This document shows, piece by piece, positions 8,910 through 18,005 of a stretch of DNA of 64,000 nucleotides. The stretch is from NCBI RefSeq assembly GCF_011759365.1, contig NZ_JAARLZ010000008.1, forward strand, positions 186,001-250,000. Direction: 5' to 3'. The translations under genes and the position numbers were made by a program. The stretch's first letter is position 1. Each line of letters begins with the position of its first letter. The notes under the pieces are model-generated. The model had not been told where the DNA came from, did no database searches, and saw only the letters and a program-made list of their open reading frames with translations. The stretch is from Luteibacter anthropi (lineage in GTDB: Bacteria; Pseudomonadota; Gammaproteobacteria; Xanthomonadales; Rhodanobacteraceae).

Positions 8910-9785
8910 TTAAACGATGTTGGTCCAGCGCCACCATTGCGTGCGCTTTTCCTCGCGCACGAAAGTGAACAGGCCTGCGCCAAGAATCATCACGATGCCG
9001 ACCAGCATCGGCCAGTCCAGGTGATCGTGGAAAAACAGGTAGCCGAACAGGATGGCCCAGAGCATCTGGCTGTACTGCGTCGGCGCCACGCGATTGGCCG
9101 GTGCCTTCTGCGTGGCAAGCATCAGCAGCACCGCACCGGCGGCGGCCAGCAGGCCGTAGCCCAGTACCAGCACCCACTGGTGGACGTCGGGCCAGACGAA
9201 ATGCGGCAGCATCATGATGAAGCCGGCGATCATCGGCCCGACCACGCCTGCTCCGTAAAGGGTAATGCGCTTCTCCGTGGCGCCGGCCATGCGCAGGGCG
9301 ATGATCGACAAGGCACCCGCGATGCCGCAGATGATCGCCGCCACATGCCCCGTGCTGAGTTCGCGGAAGCCGGGGCGCAACACCACCAGCACGCCGACGA
9401 AACCCACCACCACGGCCGACCAGCGTCGCCAGCCCACCTGCTCGCGCAGGAAGATCACCGACAGGATGGTCACGAAGATCGGCAGCAGGAAGATCAGCGA
9501 GAACGCCTCGGCCATGGGTAGCGCCGTGAAGGCCATCACCGACGTGACATTGCCGATGGCGCCGGCCATGGCCCGCAGCAGCCACAGGCCGGGCATCTTC
9601 GACACCACCACCTCGCTCCAGCGGTCGCCGGGCTTTTTGAGGAAGGGCAGGGCAGCCAGCGCGAGGATGGCGCCGAAGAACACCGTCTCGTAGGGCGGGA
9701 GGGTGCCTTCCAGTGCCTTAACGAAGGCGTCGCTCCATGCATAGGCGGCGTAGCAGGCGAAACCGAGGAGCACACCTTTGAACAT
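8910..9785 (-). CDS. DMT-superfamily transporter (EamA family)
   Basis: 291 residues that are almost entirely hydrophobic, with about ten predicted membrane helices arranged as two EamA repeats. The first runs from residue ~5 to 140 and the second from ~150 to 285, ending in FTFVREEK just before the C-terminus. Such inner-membrane proteins export or import small metabolites; the substrate cannot be deduced. The gene is convergent with the 5'-nucleotidase gene and separated from the next minus-strand gene by ~60 nt. Confidence 0.88.
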   Translation of the reverse strand: MFKGVLLGFACYAAYAWSDAFVKALEGTLPPYETVFFGAILALAALPFLKKPGDRWSEVVVSKMPGLWLLRAMAGAIGNVTSVMAFTALPMAEAFSLIFLLPIFVTILSVIFLREQVGWRRWSAVVVGFVGVLVVLRPGFRELSTGHVAAIICGIAGALSIIALRMAGATEKRITLYGAGVVGPMIAGFIMMLPHFVWPDVHQWVLVLGYGLLAAAGAVLLMLATQKAPANRVAPTQYSQMLWAILFGYLFFHDHLDWPMLVGIVMILGAGLFTFVREEKRTQWWRWTNIV

Positions 9786-9847
9786 GGGAGGTTCCGGTCA
9801 GCCGGGAGGTTGCCCATTATGCAAGCGCTTTCGGTGTGCGTGTCTTG

Positions 9848-10375
9848 TCAATCCGCAGCGGAAAGCACGGAGCCGACCACCGTCAGCGGAGCGTCGCCCC
9901 GGACGATATGAAGCCGGGTGTCGTCTTCTGGCGTTCCATGCGCCAGAAAGCCGCGGAACGGCGGTGGTGCAACGAGGCTGCCTTCCTCCATCGACCAGAC
10001 CTGATGGGCCGCGCCGCCACGACATTCGCTCCAGCGGATATCGTCGGCCGCCTTCACCGTGAGGCAATGACCCCAGGCATTCGTGACGGTGGCCGCGCTG
10101 CCCGGCGGGGGCATGCGGACGCGGGCGATGTCTCCCCGCCACGTGAGCACCCGGAGACCATCGTCACGCCAGTGAAGAGCCCCCGCGATGCCACGGGCCT
10201 GCACGATGGCGTGGATGGGACGGTCCGTGGCGTTGTCCAGTGCGACGAAGTCGCCATTGGCCTGCTCGAACACGAGCGCGCCTTCCCACGCAGGCGGCAC
10301 ATCGGTGGCTATGGCGACGGAAGAGGCGGCAATGCCCGTGGCGAGACAGATCAATGCGGTACGCAGGGATGGCAT
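9848..10375 (-). CDS. Hypothetical exported protein
   Basis: 175 residues from ATG 10375; longer in-frame starts add a low-complexity leader without a ribosome site. A clear signal peptide (TALICLATGIAASSVAIA) ends near residue 23. The mature part looks all-beta, with repeated short strands ending in W/V and one Cys pair (GHCLTV, SECRGG) that could form a periplasmic disulfide. No recognised family. A beta-trefoil or lectin-like fold is conceivable but unproven. Confidence 0.6.
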   Translation of the reverse strand: MPSLRTALICLATGIAASSVAIATDVPPAWEGALVFEQANGDFVALDNATDRPIHAIVQARGIAGALHWRDDGLRVLTWRGDIARVRMPPPGSAATVTNAWGHCLTVKAADDIRWSECRGGAAHQVWSMEEGSLVAPPPFRGFLAHGTPEDDTRLHIVRGDAPLTVVGSVLSAAD

Positions 10376-10488
10376 GGGGCGGATGTCCTGTGGGCAAAAT
10401 GGCAGTGTCGTCGGTGGGCCCGGTGCCGCAGCAGCGGTGCACGCTGAAAACCATGTAGGCCCATGAAGCCGATTTGTTGCGCCCCGCC

Positions 10489-10517
10489 ATGACCGCGCCA
10501 TGGCGCAGGTCTACAAT
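10489..10517 (+). promoter_or_regulatory. Candidate sigma70 promoter of the acyl-CoA dehydrogenase gene
   Basis: ATGACC (10489-10494) and TACAAT (10512-10517) are separated by 17 nt. Transcription would begin near 10524. This excludes the longer in-frame ATG at 10500 and favours ATG 10554 with a ~30-nt leader. Confidence 0.5.
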
Positions 10518-10553
10518 CAGGGGCTTTTCCGGCTGCCCTTCGCGAGTACCCGT

Positions 10554-11723
10554 ATGGCCCATCGTCTCGACCCGCTCGATCTCTACGACGTCCGTTCGCT
10601 GCTTACCGAAGAAGAGCGGATGGTGCAGGACACCGTTGGCCGCTTTGTCGATGAAAAGGTGCTGCCGATCATCGGCGACGCTTTCGACAAGGGCCGCTTC
10701 CCCGCCGAACTGGTGCCCGAGATCGCCTCCCTGGGCCTGCTGGGTGCGACGCTGCCCGAGGAATACGGCTGCGCCGGCATGAACGCCGTCAGCTACGGCC
10801 TGATCTGCCAGGAGCTGGAACGCGGCGATTCGGGCCTGCGCAGCTTTGCCTCGGTGCAGAGCTCGCTGTGCATGTATCCCATCTACGCCTACGGCTCCGA
10901 AGAGCAGAAGCGTGAATACCTGCCGCGCATGGCCGCGGGCGAGGTCATCGGCTGCTTCGGCCTCACGGAGCCCCATGGCGGCTCCGACCCGGCCAACATG
11001 AAGACGGTGGCGCGCAAGGACGGTGGCGACTGGGTGATCAACGGCGCCAAGATGTGGATCACCAACGGCAACCTGGCGCATATCGCCATCGTCTGGGCGC
11101 AGACCGACGACGGCATCCAGGGCTTCATCGTGCCGACGGACACCAAGGGCTTCGCCGCTCAGGAAGTCCACAAGAAGATGAGCCTGCGCGCCTCGGTCAC
11201 CTCCGGCCTGTTCTTCGACGACGTGCGCGTGCCGGACAGCGCGCGCCTGCCGAACGTGAAGGGCCTGAAGGGCCCGCTCGGCTGCCTCACCCAGGCCCGT
11301 TACGGCATCACCTGGGGCCCGATCGGCGCCGCGCAGGCCTGCCTGAAGGAAGTACTCGACTACACCGCGCAGCGCATCCTGTTCAATCGTCCGCTGGCCG
11401 CCAACCAGGCCGTGCAGGTGAAGCTGGCCGACATGGCCCGTCGCATCACCACGGCGCAGCTGCTGTCGCTCCAGCTCGGTCGCCTGAAGGACGCCGGCAC
11501 CATGCAGCCCACGCAGGTCTCGCTGGCGAAGTGGAATAACGTGCGCATGGCGATCGATATCGCCCGCGACTGCCGTGACATCCTCGGCGGCGCAGGCATC
11601 ACCACCGAGCACTCGGCCATCCGTCACGCCCTGAACCTCGAATCGGTCATCACCTACGAAGGCACCGAAACGGTGCACCAGCTGGTGGTGGGCCGCGAAC
11701 TGACCGGCATCAACGCGTTCTGA
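10554..11723 (+). CDS. gcdH: Glutaryl-CoA dehydrogenase-like acyl-CoA dehydrogenase
   Basis: 389 residues from ATG 10554, chosen because a probable promoter overlaps the alternative ATG at 10500. It is an FAD-dependent acyl-CoA dehydrogenase with the N-terminal helical domain, a CFGLTEPHGGSDPANMKT beta-domain motif, and a C-terminal bundle. The end (DILGGAGIT, RHALNLESVITYEGTETVH, LTGINAF) matches the glutaryl-CoA dehydrogenase branch. Glu369 in YEGT is the expected catalytic base. These enzymes oxidise and decarboxylate glutaryl-CoA to crotonyl-CoA in lysine/tryptophan breakdown. The next gene begins 11 nt after the stop, so an operon with the GNAT and E1 genes is likely. Confidence 0.85.
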   Translation: MAHRLDPLDLYDVRSLLTEEERMVQDTVGRFVDEKVLPIIGDAFDKGRFPAELVPEIASLGLLGATLPEEYGCAGMNAVSYGLICQELERGDSGLRSFASVQSSLCMYPIYAYGSEEQKREYLPRMAAGEVIGCFGLTEPHGGSDPANMKTVARKDGGDWVINGAKMWITNGNLAHIAIVWAQTDDGIQGFIVPTDTKGFAAQEVHKKMSLRASVTSGLFFDDVRVPDSARLPNVKGLKGPLGCLTQARYGITWGPIGAAQACLKEVLDYTAQRILFNRPLAANQAVQVKLADMARRITTAQLLSLQLGRLKDAGTMQPTQVSLAKWNNVRMAIDIARDCRDILGGAGITTEHSAIRHALNLESVITYEGTETVHQLVVGRELTGINAF

Positions 11724-11734
11724 GGCCAATCGCC

Positions 11735-12271
11735 ATGCATGGACTGCGCATCGAGACCGATCGCCTGATCCTCCGGCCCACGGCGGCGGAGGATTTCGAC
11801 GCCTGGGCCGAGTGCCTGGGCGATCCGGAGGTCATGACCTTCCTCGGTGGGACGCAGTCGCGTGCGCTGGCGTGGCGCAACTTCATGACCATGGCCGGCA
11901 GTTGGGCGATCCTCGGGTTTGGCATGTTCTCGGTCATCGAGCGCTCTACGGGACGCTGGATGGGCCGTCTCGGCCCCTGGCAGCCGGAAGGCTGGCCGGG
12001 GCACGAGATCGGCTGGGGCCTCAACCGCGAGAGCTGGGGCAAGGGCTATGCCACCGAAGGTGCGGCAGCCTCCATGGACTGGGCGTTCGACAACCTGCCG
12101 TGGACCGAGATCATTCATTCGATCGATCCGGAAAACCATGCATCGATCGCGCTGGCCAGGCGGCTCGGTTCTACCCTGAAGGGTCCGGGCAAGCTTCCGG
12201 AACCTTCCGCCGACCACCGGATCGACCTGTGGGGACAGACCCGCGACGAGTGGAAAGCCCGCCGGCGTTAG
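11735..12271 (+). CDS. GNAT family N-acetyltransferase (RimJ/RimL-like)
   Basis: 178 residues. It starts with the RimJ-type strand pattern (IETDRLILRPTAAEDFDAW). The acetyl-CoA-binding motif region is WGLNRESWGKGYATEGAAA near residue 90-108, and IDPENHASIALARRLG follows at about 128-143. It probably transfers an acetyl group to a protein N-terminus or a small amine; the substrate is unknown. It is tightly placed between gcdH (11 nt upstream) and the fused E1 gene (44 nt downstream), so it is likely co-transcribed with them. Confidence 0.85.
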   Translation: MHGLRIETDRLILRPTAAEDFDAWAECLGDPEVMTFLGGTQSRALAWRNFMTMAGSWAILGFGMFSVIERSTGRWMGRLGPWQPEGWPGHEIGWGLNRESWGKGYATEGAAASMDWAFDNLPWTEIIHSIDPENHASIALARRLGSTLKGPGKLPEPSADHRIDLWGQTRDEWKARRR

Positions 12272-12315
12272 TCCCCGCTTTCATCACTGATTCCCTTTCC
12301 CCCGGAAGTTCGTCC

Positions 12316-14577
12316 ATGTCCGTTCCGCATCCCATTCCCGCACGTCACAAAGGTTTCAATCGCGCCGAGATCGTCGACCAGAACTTCGTCGAATTCGTGC
12401 AGTTCTGGCAGGGTGACGTCGCCCAGGCGCCGGGTGACGACGAACCCGTGCTTCCCGGCAGCGCGCTGGATGCGCGCGGCTTTCGCGAGCTGCTCGAATC
12501 GCAGCTGATCAGCCGCCACCTCGACCTCATGGCGCGCGTGTTGCGCGTGCAGAACAAGGTGTTCTACACCATCGGCTCGTCGGGCCATGAAGGCAACGCG
12601 ATGGTGGCCCGGCTCACCCGGCATACCGATCCGGCCTTCCTGCATTACCGCAGTGGCGGCTTCATGGCCGAGCGATTCCGCAAGCTGCCCGGCATGGACC
12701 CGGTGATGGATTCGGCGCTGTCCTTCGCGGCCAGCAGCGAAGACCCGGCCTCTGGCGGACGACACAAGGTATGGGGCAGCAAGCCGTTGTGGGTGCTTCC
12801 GCAGACATCCACCATTGCCTCGCACCTGCCCAAGGCATTGGGGACGGCCATCGCCATCGAGCAGGCCGGGCGCATCCGCCATGCGCTGCCGATTCCGGGC
12901 GATTCGATCACGGTGTGCTCGTTTGGTGACGCATCGTCAAACCACGCCACGGCGCAGACGGCTTTCAATGCGGCAGCGTGGACGGCCTATCAGAAGCTTC
13001 CCGCACCCGTGCTCTTCGTCTGCGAGGACAATGGCATCGGCATCTCGGTGAAGACGCCGACGGGGTGGGTGGCGAACAATTTCGAACGACGCGCGAACCT
13101 CGATTACTTCTACGCCGACGGCCTGGACCTGGCCGGCGGCTACGCGAATGTGCAGCGCGCTGTTGAACACTGCCGTACGACACGGCGCCCCACCTTCCTG
13201 CATCTCAACACCACTCGCGTGATGGGACATGCAGGCACCGATTTCGAGATCGAGTGGCGCTCGGTGGAAGAGCTGGTCGCCCTGGAAGCGACCGATCCGC
13301 TGTTGCGCAGCGCGACCATTGCACTGGCTTCGGGCCTTTACGACCGGGACAGCCTGCTCAATCTCTATTCCGATGTGCGCAAGCGATGCTTCGCGGCGGC
13401 GGAAGACGCCGACAGCCGCCCCAGGCTGACCTCGCTGGCCGATGTCATGAAGCCACTGGCGCCTTATACGCCGGATGCGGTGCGGGCCGAAGCGGAGCGC
13501 GCACCGGATGAAACCGAGCGTGTGCGGGCATTTGGTGGTGCCGAGAAGCTGCCCGAAAAGCAGCCGCCGCGCCACCTTGCGATCCAGATCGGTCAGGCGC
13601 TGCACGATCTGATGGCCAAGTACCCCGAGAGCCTGCTGTTCGGTGAGGACGTGGCGCAGAAGGGCGGCGTGTATACGGTTACCAAGGGCCTGCACAAGGC
13701 GTTCCGCAACGCACGCGTGTTCAACACGCTGCTCGACGAGACCATGATTCTCGGCCTGGCGCAGGGCTACGCCAACATGGGCATGCTGCCGCTGCCCGAG
13801 ATCCAGTACCTTGCGTATTTCCACAACGCCTGCGACCAGATCCGCGGCGAGGCGTCGTCGCTGCAGTTCTTCTCCAACGACCAGTACCGCAACCCGATGC
13901 TGATGCGCGTGGCGTCGCTGGGTTATCAGCGGGGGTTTGGTGGGCATTTCCACAACGACAACTCGATCACCGCGCTGCGCGATATTCCCGGCCTGGTGGT
14001 GGGTTGCCCCAGCCGTGGTGACGACGCGGCGACCATGCTGCGCACCATGGCGGCGCTGGCCAAGGTAGACGGCCGCGTCACCGCCTTCCTCGAACCTATC
14101 GCGCTGTACATGACCAAGGACCTCTACGAGGCCGGCGACGGGCAGTGGCAGTTCACGTATCCGGCACCGGGCGAGGCGATGCCCCTGGGCGAGGGCCGGG
14201 TATACGGCGAGGGCGCTGATGATCTGGTGATCTTCACCTTCGGCAACGGCGTACCCATGAGCCTGCGTGCGGCGAAGCGCATCGAGGCCGAGCATGGCTG
14301 GAAAGTGCGTGTGGTCGACCTGCGCTGGCTGGTGCCACTCAATGACGCCTTCATCGCAGCGCAGGCCGCCACGGCGAAACGCATCATCGTGGTAGATGAA
14401 GGTCGCAAGAGCGCTGGCGTGGGCGAGGGCGTGATCACCGCCATCGTCGAAGGCGGTTTCGGTGCAACGCCGCTACGCCGCGTGGTGGGCGCCGACACAT
14501 TCACCCCGCTGGCCGGCGCGGCCTTCCTCGTGCTCCCGGGCGACGACGACATCGTAACCGCCGCCAAATCCCTGTAG
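12316..14577 (+). CDS. Fused E1 alpha-beta thiamine-diphosphate 2-oxoacid dehydrogenase
   Basis: 753 residues from ATG 12316; the frame is open much further upstream but that part overlaps the GNAT gene. The N-terminal half is an E1-alpha domain with the thiamine-diphosphate motif beginning GDASSN at residue 204. The C-terminal half (from about 420) is an E1-beta transketolase-like domain with LLFGEDVAQKGGVY and VVDLRWLVPLNDAF. In most bacteria alpha and beta are separate chains; the fusion is an alternative architecture. The branched-chain 2-oxoisovalerate type is most likely, but no E2/E3 gene is adjacent. The stop codon TAG is contributed by the REP copy beginning at 14574. Confidence 0.85.
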   Translation: MSVPHPIPARHKGFNRAEIVDQNFVEFVQFWQGDVAQAPGDDEPVLPGSALDARGFRELLESQLISRHLDLMARVLRVQNKVFYTIGSSGHEGNAMVARLTRHTDPAFLHYRSGGFMAERFRKLPGMDPVMDSALSFAASSEDPASGGRHKVWGSKPLWVLPQTSTIASHLPKALGTAIAIEQAGRIRHALPIPGDSITVCSFGDASSNHATAQTAFNAAAWTAYQKLPAPVLFVCEDNGIGISVKTPTGWVANNFERRANLDYFYADGLDLAGGYANVQRAVEHCRTTRRPTFLHLNTTRVMGHAGTDFEIEWRSVEELVALEATDPLLRSATIALASGLYDRDSLLNLYSDVRKRCFAAAEDADSRPRLTSLADVMKPLAPYTPDAVRAEAERAPDETERVRAFGGAEKLPEKQPPRHLAIQIGQALHDLMAKYPESLLFGEDVAQKGGVYTVTKGLHKAFRNARVFNTLLDETMILGLAQGYANMGMLPLPEIQYLAYFHNACDQIRGEASSLQFFSNDQYRNPMLMRVASLGYQRGFGGHFHNDNSITALRDIPGLVVGCPSRGDDAATMLRTMAALAKVDGRVTAFLEPIALYMTKDLYEAGDGQWQFTYPAPGEAMPLGEGRVYGEGADDLVIFTFGNGVPMSLRAAKRIEAEHGWKVRVVDLRWLVPLNDAFIAAQAATAKRIIVVDEGRKSAGVGEGVITAIVEGGFGATPLRRVVGADTFTPLAGAAFLVLPGDDDIVTAAKSL

Positions 14578-14803
14578 GAGCGCGCCTCGCGCGCGACCGC
14601 ACAGGCGACAGCCCGTCAAAAGGAGGCCCGGCGCACGATCGATCACCCGGTCGCGCGCAAGGCGCGCTCCTACAGGGCAGATTGCGACCTGGTTGGGTTC
14701 TTGTAGGAGCGCGCCTCGCGCGCGACCGTACAGGCGACGGCCCATCAAAAGGGAGCCCAGCGCGTGATCGATCACCCGGTCGCGCGCAAGGCGCGCTCCT
14801 ACA
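14574..14803. repeat. Two successive near-identical inverted REP pairs
   Basis: Forward copies at 14574-14598 and 14702-14727 each face an inverted copy, at 14648-14673 and 14778-14802. The ~50-nt interiors are also nearly identical (both carry CAGGCGAC, TCAAAAGG and GATCGATCACCC), so the whole ~100-bp unit has been duplicated with a 128-bp period. It separates the convergent E1 and ppk1 genes. Confidence 0.9.
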
Positions 14804-14807
14804 AGGG

Positions 14808-16967
14808 TCAGGTGGGCGTGGGGGCGGCCATGACTCCGAAGCGCTCAAGCAACAAGGTCTGCGCATCCCGCACCGGCTGCCCACTTGCCGGCTGCAGCAA
14901 GGCATAACTGCCGTCGGCCTGCTGTAACCATGCGGAATGATTGTCGTTGAGGTAGTAATCCAGCTCGCGGCGCACACGCTGCTGGAGCTTCTTGCCCTCG
15001 ATGGGGAAACAGGTTTCCACGCGGCGTTCGAGGTTGCGCTCCATCATGTCCGCGCTGGCGAGGTAAAGATCCGGCTCACCATCGTTATGGAACCAGTAAA
15101 CGCGGCTGTGTTCAAGGAAGCGTCCGACCACCGAGCGCACGCGGATGTTCTGCGAAACGCCCGGAATCCCCGAGCGCAGGCAGCACATGCCACGCACGAT
15201 CAGCTCGATCTTCACGCCAGCCTGGCTGGCACGGTACAGGGCACGGATCATCTTCGGGTCGGTGACCGCATTGACCTTGCAGATGATCTCGGCCTTCTTG
15301 CCCGCCGCGGCATTGGCGGCCTCGCGGGCGATCAGATCCAGCAATGTCTTCTTCAGGGTGAACGGCGCATAGAGCATGCGCTTCATCTTCAGCGCCTTGC
15401 CCATGCCGGTGAGCAGGCGGAACAGGCGATGGACGTCGTCGCAGAGGGCTTCGTCGGAGGTCAGCAGGCTGTAATCGGTGTAGAGGCGCGCATTGCCCGA
15501 GTGGTAGTTGCCCGTGCCCAGGTGGGCGTAGCTCACCAGCTTGCCATTCTCGCGGCGTTGCACGTAGGCCAGCTTGGCATGCGTCTTCACGCCCACCACG
15601 CCATAAGTGACCACGGCACCGGCCTGTTGCAGGCGCGATGCCAGGCTGAGGTTGGATTCTTCGTCGAAGCGGGCGCGCAGCTCCACCACGGCCGTCACCT
15701 CCTTGCCCGCACGCGCGGCTTCCACCAGCGCATCCACGATTTCGGAGTTGGCACCGCTGCGATACAGCGTCTGCTTGATGGTGAGTACCTGCGGGTCTTT
15801 CGCGGCCTGCCGCAGGAAATCCACCACGGGCGAGAAGGATTCGAACGGGTGATAGAGCAGTACGTCCTGCTTTCCGATCACCGAGAACATGTCTTCGGCA
15901 GCGGTGAGCGCCTTGGGCAGTGCCGGCACGAAGGTAGGGTATTGCAGTCGGGCGTACTCGGGCTTCAGCGTCATCTCGAACAGGCGGGCGAGGTTCACCG
16001 GCCCGTTCACTTCATAAAGCGAGTCGGCGTCGAGCGAGTATTGCTTCAGCAGGTAATCGACCAGCGGCTTCGGGCAGTTGTCGGCCACTTCAAGACGCAC
16101 CGCATCGCCATAGCGACGCGAGAACAGTTCACCACGCAGCGTGCGGGCGAGGTCTTCCACGTCTTCCGGGTCGATCGACAGATCGGCGTTGCGGGTGAGG
16201 CGGAACTGGTACGAACCCAGTACGCGCATGCCGGGGAACAGGTCGTCGGCATGCGCATGGATGATCGACGAGAGCAGCACGTAGTTGTCGCCGTCTTCGC
16301 AGACGTCGGACGGCAGACGGATGAGTCGCGGCAGGATGCGGGGGGCCGGCACGATGGCAAGGCCCGAGTCGCGACCGAAGGCATCGGTGCCCTCCAGCTG
16401 CACGATGAAGTTGAGGCTCTTGTTGACCAGGCGCGGAAAGGGGTGCGTGGGATCAAGGCCGATGGGCGTGATCAGCGGTGCCACTTCGTGGCGGAAATAG
16501 CGGCGCACCCAGAGCTTCTGCTTGTGCGACCACTGGTTGCGGCGCACGATGCGGATGCGTTCCTCTTCCAGCGCGGGAAGAATTTTTTCGTTGAGTATCT
16601 GGTATTGCCGCTCGATCTGCCGGTGGGCGATCTCGGAGATTTCGGCCAGCACGCGACGCGGAGGTATGCCGTCGGCGCCGATCACTTCATGGTCGAAGGC
16701 AATCTGCTGCTTCAACCCCGCCACACGGATCTCGAAGAACTCGTCCATGTTGGACGAGAAGATGAGCAGGAATTTCAGGCGCTCGATCAGCGGCTTGGTT
16801 TCGTCCAGGGCCTGGTCGAGCACGCGGATGTTGAATTGCAGCTGCGACAGCTCGCGGTGAATGTAAAGCGCCGGGTCGTTCAGATCGACACCGGGCTGCT
16901 CCGGCGGTGCGGGCAGGCGGGGCGCGGGGGCCTTGAGCGTGGCGTTCGACTCGGTGGGGGGCGTCAT
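14808..16967 (-). CDS. ppk1: Polyphosphate kinase 1, copy A (divergent paralogue)
   Basis: 719 residues from ATG 16967; ATGs at 16991 and 17012 are alternatives, but the candidate Pho promoter overlaps them. The PPK1 enzyme makes polyphosphate from ATP reversibly. An N-terminal helical domain begins at [13 protein letters not shown]. The phospholipase-D-like halves follow, with VKTHAKLAY carrying the likely phosphorylated His (~463) and [13 protein letters not shown] carrying the second conserved His. It is clearly diverged from the second ppk1 at 22098-24173, being different over much of its length and longer at the N-terminus. It stands alone, with a REP cluster downstream and a Pho-box-like array upstream, suggesting phosphate-starvation control. 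Confidence 0.93.
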   Translation of the reverse strand: MTPPTESNATLKAPAPRLPAPPEQPGVDLNDPALYIHRELSQLQFNIRVLDQALDETKPLIERLKFLLIFSSNMDEFFEIRVAGLKQQIAFDHEVIGADGIPPRRVLAEISEIAHRQIERQYQILNEKILPALEEERIRIVRRNQWSHKQKLWVRRYFRHEVAPLITPIGLDPTHPFPRLVNKSLNFIVQLEGTDAFGRDSGLAIVPAPRILPRLIRLPSDVCEDGDNYVLLSSIIHAHADDLFPGMRVLGSYQFRLTRNADLSIDPEDVEDLARTLRGELFSRRYGDAVRLEVADNCPKPLVDYLLKQYSLDADSLYEVNGPVNLARLFEMTLKPEYARLQYPTFVPALPKALTAAEDMFSVIGKQDVLLYHPFESFSPVVDFLRQAAKDPQVLTIKQTLYRSGANSEIVDALVEAARAGKEVTAVVELRARFDEESNLSLASRLQQAGAVVTYGVVGVKTHAKLAYVQRRENGKLVSYAHLGTGNYHSGNARLYTDYSLLTSDEALCDDVHRLFRLLTGMGKALKMKRMLYAPFTLKKTLLDLIAREAANAAAGKKAEIICKVNAVTDPKMIRALYRASQAGVKIELIVRGMCCLRSGIPGVSQNIRVRSVVGRFLEHSRVYWFHNDGEPDLYLASADMMERNLERRVETCFPIEGKKLQQRVRRELDYYLNDNHSAWLQQADGSYALLQPASGQPVRDAQTLLLERFGVMAAPTPT

Positions 16968-17010
16968 CGTATCCAGGGCAGCGGTCCTCATCGCAGATCG
17001 CGACGAACCC

Positions 17011-17062
17011 ATGTTACGCCGCCCGGCGAGCTTATGACTGCGCTTTTACATCGCCGTGACAT
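17011..17062 (-). promoter_or_regulatory. Candidate Pho box and promoter of ppk1 copy A
   Basis: Read on the minus strand, three 7-mers spaced 11 bp apart resemble the PhoB half-site CTGTCAT: ATGTCAC (17062-17056), ATGTAAA (17051-17045) and CAGTCAT (17040-17034). The 4-nt gaps are GGCG and AGCG. A possible -10 TAACAT lies at 17016-17011, placing the transcript start near 17004. The periodicity fits PhoB binding, and phoB itself lies 9 kb away on the same strand. Confidence 0.5.
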
Positions 17063-17156
17063 CATGGGCCGGAATCGGCTTGATATGGCAGTGGAATGAG
17101 GTGATGTGCCGGTGAAGAGCCGATGATGCGTCGTCGTGTCTGCTGGTGGACCGGGG

Positions 17157-17277
17157 CGCTGGGTTCCTGCTTTCGCAGGAACGACGGGCTACAGGATTGA
17201 TATTCCCGGCCTACCCCTCTCGTCGTTCCTGCGAAAGCAGGAACCCAGCGCCGTGCAGTGGGTTATCGCGAGGGCGT
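17157..17277. repeat. GGTTCCTGC/GCAGGAACC palindromic element pair
   Basis: Forward palindrome (GGGTTCCTGC TTTC GCAGGAAC GACG) at 17157-17190 and the inverted copy at 17218-17252. The flank GTGCAGTGGGTTATCGCGAGGG that follows is shared with the arrays at 32.2 and 43.5 kb. The element abuts the lpxH stop codon. Confidence 0.85.
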
Positions 17278-18005
17278 CAGTTCGTCTGCAAGCCGCGAAG
17301 TTCGACCAGATCACCATCGATCCGCAACACCGACCCGTGGTCGTACCAGTCACCGAGCACGATGCGTTGCGCGGGCGCACCATCGAGCGCGAAGTCATGA
17401 ACGGCAGGACGATGCGTATGCCCATGGACCAACCGGCGAACGCCAGCCTTCCGCATGGCATCTTCGACAGCCTGCTGGTTGGCATCCATGATGGTCTCGT
17501 CCGTGCTCCCTGTCTTCGCCTTGCTGTCGTTGCGCGCGTTGGCGGCAAAGGCACGGCGCGCCTCCAGCGACATGGACAGGATCTGCTGCTTCCACGCATC
17601 CGTGCGCACTTGTGCGCGCACGGTCTGGTAGGCGACGTCATCGGTGCACAGCACGTCGCCATGCATCAGCAGGGTAGGCGTGCCTTCGATGTCGTGAACC
17701 ACGCCATCGTCCAGCAACGTCAGGCCGGCGCGTTCGGCGAATGCATGGCCGAGCAGGAAATCACGATTGCCCACCATGAAATACACGGGCACGCCGGTGT
17801 CGCGCAGGGCGCGCGTGGCCTGAGCGATGCGGGAGGGAAGCTCCGCGTCGTCGTCGTCGCCGATCCATGCCTCGACGAGGTCGCCCAGGATGTAGACGGC
17901 GGATGCCGCGCGGGCTTCGTCGGAAGCAAGGTAGCGCTCGAACAGCGCCGTAATCTGCGGGCGCGCGTCGTCCAGGTGCAGGTCCGCGATGAACAGCGTG
18001 CTCAT
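17277..18005 (-). CDS. lpxH: UDP-2,3-diacylglucosamine diphosphatase
   Basis: 242 residues, the usual LpxH length. The enzyme cleaves UDP-2,3-diacylglucosamine to lipid X on the cytoplasmic face of the inner membrane in lipid A synthesis. The calcineurin-like metal ligands are visible in order: FIADLHLDD (residues 5-13), ILGDLVEAWIGDDD, VGNRDFLLG, MHGDVLCTDD and the C-terminal VHGHTHRP. ATG 18005 overlaps the stop of the upstream cyclophilin gene as ATGA, so the two are translationally coupled, an arrangement common in related genomes. Confidence 0.95.
   Translation of the reverse strand: MSTLFIADLHLDDARPQITALFERYLASDEARAASAVYILGDLVEAWIGDDDDAELPSRIAQATRALRDTGVPVYFMVGNRDFLLGHAFAERAGLTLLDDGVVHDIEGTPTLLMHGDVLCTDDVAYQTVRAQVRTDAWKQQILSMSLEARRAFAANARNDSKAKTGSTDETIMDANQQAVEDAMRKAGVRRLVHGHTHRPAVHDFALDGAPAQRIVLGDWYDHGSVLRIDGDLVELRGLQTN

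Noticed and set aside
10500-10553. Longer start for glutaryl-CoA dehydrogenase at ATG 10500
   Set aside because: The interval contains a good TACAAT -10 box with a spaced -35, so it is probably not translated.
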